Assembly: GCA_001296005.1 (NCBI GenBank)
Contig: LJHR01000009.1
Location: 62,001-126,000 of the forward strand
Origin: an alpha proteobacterium AAP38
Lineage (GTDB): Bacteria > Pseudomonadota > Alphaproteobacteria > Azospirillales > Azospirillaceae
Direction of reading: 5' to 3'
Length of the DNA: 64,000 nt
Both the position numbers and the translations under genes were made by a program. The notes under the pieces are model-generated. The model was not told where the DNA came from, did no database searches, and was given only the letters and a program-made list of their open reading frames with translations. This document shows, piece after piece, positions 62,308-64,000 of the stretch; the stretch's first letter is position 1; each line of letters starts with the position of its first letter.

Positions 62308-63624
62308 ATGTCCCAGAACAGCTATGACCCCTTGCGTCAGGTGCCGGTTGATGCCGTCGCCGACGAAACCGACCTTGATGCCGCGCCCGAGCTTGCCGGG
62401 GGTGAACGCATTGCCAAGCGCCTGGCCCGTGCCGGCGTCTGCTCCCGCCGCGATGCCGAACGCTGGATCGCCGAAGGCCGCGTCCGCGTGAACAGCGTGA
62501 CCTTGGAAAGCCCGGCTTTCCTGGTCCGCGATGGCGACCGTATCCAGGTCGATGGTCAGACCGTGGGCGAGCCGGAACCCACCCGCCTGTGGCGCTATCA
62601 CAAGCCCGAAGGGCTGGTGACGACGGCGCGCGATGAGAAGGGGCGGGCCACCGTCTTTGACCATCTGCCCCACACCATGCCGCGCGTCATCTCCGTCGGG
62701 CGGCTGGATCTTGCGTCGGAAGGGTTGCTGCTGCTGACCAATGACGGGGCGCTGGCTCGGCATCTGGAGCTGCCCTCCACCGGCTGGCTGCGCCGCTACC
62801 GTATCCGCGTGCATGGCGTGCCGACACCGGAAACCATGCGCAAGCTGGAAGAGGGTGTGGTTATCGAGGGGCTGGCCTATGGCCCCATCGAAACGGTGAT
62901 CGACCGCACCGTCGGCTATAATTCGTGGCTGACCGTGGGCCTGCGTGAGGGCAAGAACCGGGAGGTTCGCCGCGTGTTCGAATGGCTGGGCCTACCGGTC
63001 AGCCGTCTGATCCGCATCGCCTATGGCCCATTCCAGCTGGGCAAGCTGGACCCCGGCGCCGTGGAAGAGGTGCCGCGCCGCGTCCTGCGCGACCAGATGC
63101 CCGACTTCTTCCCGGCGGAGGAAGAACCGGCGCCTGCCGATGGTGCGGCCAAGCCGGCGCCGGGTGCTGCCCCGCGCATGCGCTATGACCGGCTGCCCAA
63201 ATCCATGGAAGCTGCCGCCCCGGCCAGCGCCACCAAGGGCCGGGCCAAGCCGTCGGCGGCCAAGGCCCGCGACAGTGTGGAGCGCCTGATGGGCGGGGGG
63301 CGCAAGGCCTCATCCTCCGCGCCCAAGCGCACGGCCCCGCCGTCACGCGTGGAAGCCGAAGTGCCCAAGGCTGCGCGCCGTGGGGCCGGGGATCAGTTGA
63401 GTGACAGCGCGCGCCGCGCCGTCGCCAAGCTGGACCGCGCGCTTGCCGGTGCTGACATCCCCGATGACGACGCCCCCGCCCGCCGCGGGCCGAAGCCGGC
63501 GCCCAAGCGTGCCGCCGCCGCGGCGCCTGCCAAGCCCCCGGCCAAGGGTCCTGCCCCCGGCAATGCCGGCGGTGGAAAGCCGGCCCAGAAGGGTGGAGCG
63601 CCGCGTGCGGATCGTCGCCGGTAA
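62308..63624 (+). CDS. rluB: 23S rRNA pseudouridine synthase, RluB/RsuA family
   Basis: Contains an S4 RNA-binding domain ([31 protein letters not shown]) and the RsuA/RluB catalytic domain with [17 protein letters not shown] (catalytic Asp) and [35 protein letters not shown] Pro/Ala/Lys-rich tail of about 170 residues follows, seen in many alphaproteobacterial members and likely RNA-binding and disordered. 438 aa. The rsmD start lies inside its last codons. Confidence 0.93.
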   Translation: MSQNSYDPLRQVPVDAVADETDLDAAPELAGGERIAKRLARAGVCSRRDAERWIAEGRVRVNSVTLESPAFLVRDGDRIQVDGQTVGEPEPTRLWRYHKPEGLVTTARDEKGRATVFDHLPHTMPRVISVGRLDLASEGLLLLTNDGALARHLELPSTGWLRRYRIRVHGVPTPETMRKLEEGVVIEGLAYGPIETVIDRTVGYNSWLTVGLREGKNREVRRVFEWLGLPVSRLIRIAYGPFQLGKLDPGAVEEVPRRVLRDQMPDFFPAEEEPAPADGAAKPAPGAAPRMRYDRLPKSMEAAAPASATKGRAKPSAAKARDSVERLMGGGRKASSSAPKRTAPPSRVEAEVPKAARRGAGDQLSDSARRAVAKLDRALAGADIPDDDAPARRGPKPAPKRAAAAAPAKPPAKGPAPGNAGGGKPAQKGGAPRADRRR

Positions 63625-64000
63625 GCATCGGGGCCGCCGGCTGGAAACGCCGGCGGGCCTTGACGTCCGTCCGACCAGCGACCGCACCCGCCAGTCGCTG
63701 TTCAACATCCTGTCGCATGGTGACTGGATGGAGGATGGCAGCGACGTGCTGGACGGGGCCGATGTGCTGGACGGGGTCGATGTGCTGGACGCGTTCTGCG
63801 GGACCGGCGCCCTGGCGCTGGAGGCGCTGTCGCATGGTGCCTCACGCGCGGCCCTGCTGGACAAGGCGCGCTCCTCGCTGGACATTGCGCGCCGCAATGC
63901 GGAGATGCTGGGGGAGGGGGCGCAGTGCCGCTTCATCCTTGGCGACGCGGCCAAGCCGCCGCCGGCTCCCTTTGCGGCGCGGCTGGTATTTCTGGACCCG
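63605..64000 (+). CDS. rsmD: 16S rRNA (guanine-966 N2)-methyltransferase, N-terminal part
   Basis: Runs off the window end. It begins at GTG 63605, overlapping rluB by 20 nt, with GGAG 7 nt upstream. [36 protein letters not shown] is the diagnostic RsmD start, and [18 protein letters not shown] is the SAM-binding motif. Between them is an extra [15 protein letters not shown] segment encoded by a direct 18-bp repeat (63743-63790), which other RsmD proteins should lack. The frame is intact through it. Confidence 0.93.
   Translation, partial: MRIVAGKHRGRRLETPAGLDVRPTSDRTRQSLFNILSHGDWMEDGSDVLDGADVLDGVDVLDAFCGTGALALEALSHGASRAALLDKARSSLDIARRNAEMLGEGAQCRFILGDAAKPPPAPFAARLVFLDP
63743..63790 (+). repeat. 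In-frame 18-bp tandem repeat inside rsmD
   Basis: Two and two-thirds copies of GATGTGCTGGACGGGGYC (63743-63760, 63761-63778, 63779-63790) encode [15 protein letters not shown], directly ahead of the SAM-binding AFCGTG. Confidence 0.9.

Overview
The window is a high-GC chromosomal segment of an alphaproteobacterium, most likely a Rhodospirillales/Azospirillaceae relative (Azospirillum or Niveispirillum type). This is inferred from a stand-alone F0 ATP synthase operon with separate b' and b subunits, a DUF2336 protein, the gatB/YqeY-dnaG-rpoD order, and an aa3 oxidase operon of ctaC-ctaD-ctaB-coxF-like-ctaG-ctaE-surf1 type. Nearly all of it is housekeeping. There is no prophage, no complete IS element and no CRISPR array.

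Layout. 0-5 kb: the end of an SDR gene, then a Gly-Gly-Glu repeat secreted protein divergent from a PKHD hydroxylase (piuC) across a Fur-like palindrome, a sugar/choline-type nucleotidyltransferase, a MarR regulator and a DUF442 phosphatase. 5-10 kb: a TonB-ExbB-ExbD-ExbD-TPR energy-transduction cluster, a small TonB-C-domain protein and tatA. 10-13 kb: MarR, DUF2336 and an MlaF/MlaE lipid-transport pair. 13-22 kb: leuA with a probable leader peptide/attenuator, the cell-elongation cluster mreB-mreC-mreD-mrdA-rodA, and two identical tandem tRNA-Lys genes. 22-31 kb: a dual-specificity phosphatase, glnE, a giant AsmA/YhdP-like protein, a predicted EndoU RNase with an overlapping candidate immunity gene, and SCO1. 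31-44 kb: F0 atpI-B-E-F'-F, tldD, the cytochrome aa3 operon with its assembly factors and an M32 carboxypeptidase. 44-55 kb: small accessory genes, carA, yqeY, a GNAT-VapBC block, dnaG and rpoD. 55-64 kb: a REP-associated transposase flanked by its REP repeats, fliG, two related secreted proteins, waaA-lpxK-lpxL (lipid A/Kdo), a cupin, tadA, rluB and the start of rsmD.

The most notable non-coding signals are three. (i) A family of palindromic REP elements sits at five of the ten convergent gene junctions and flanks a RAYT gene. (ii) A pair of about 110-nt structured elements, after the DUF2336 gene and after rodA, have four hairpins each and compensatory base changes. (iii) There are candidate attenuators before leuA and carA. 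The most notable coding signal is the secreted EndoU nuclease with its 4-nt-overlapping acidic partner.
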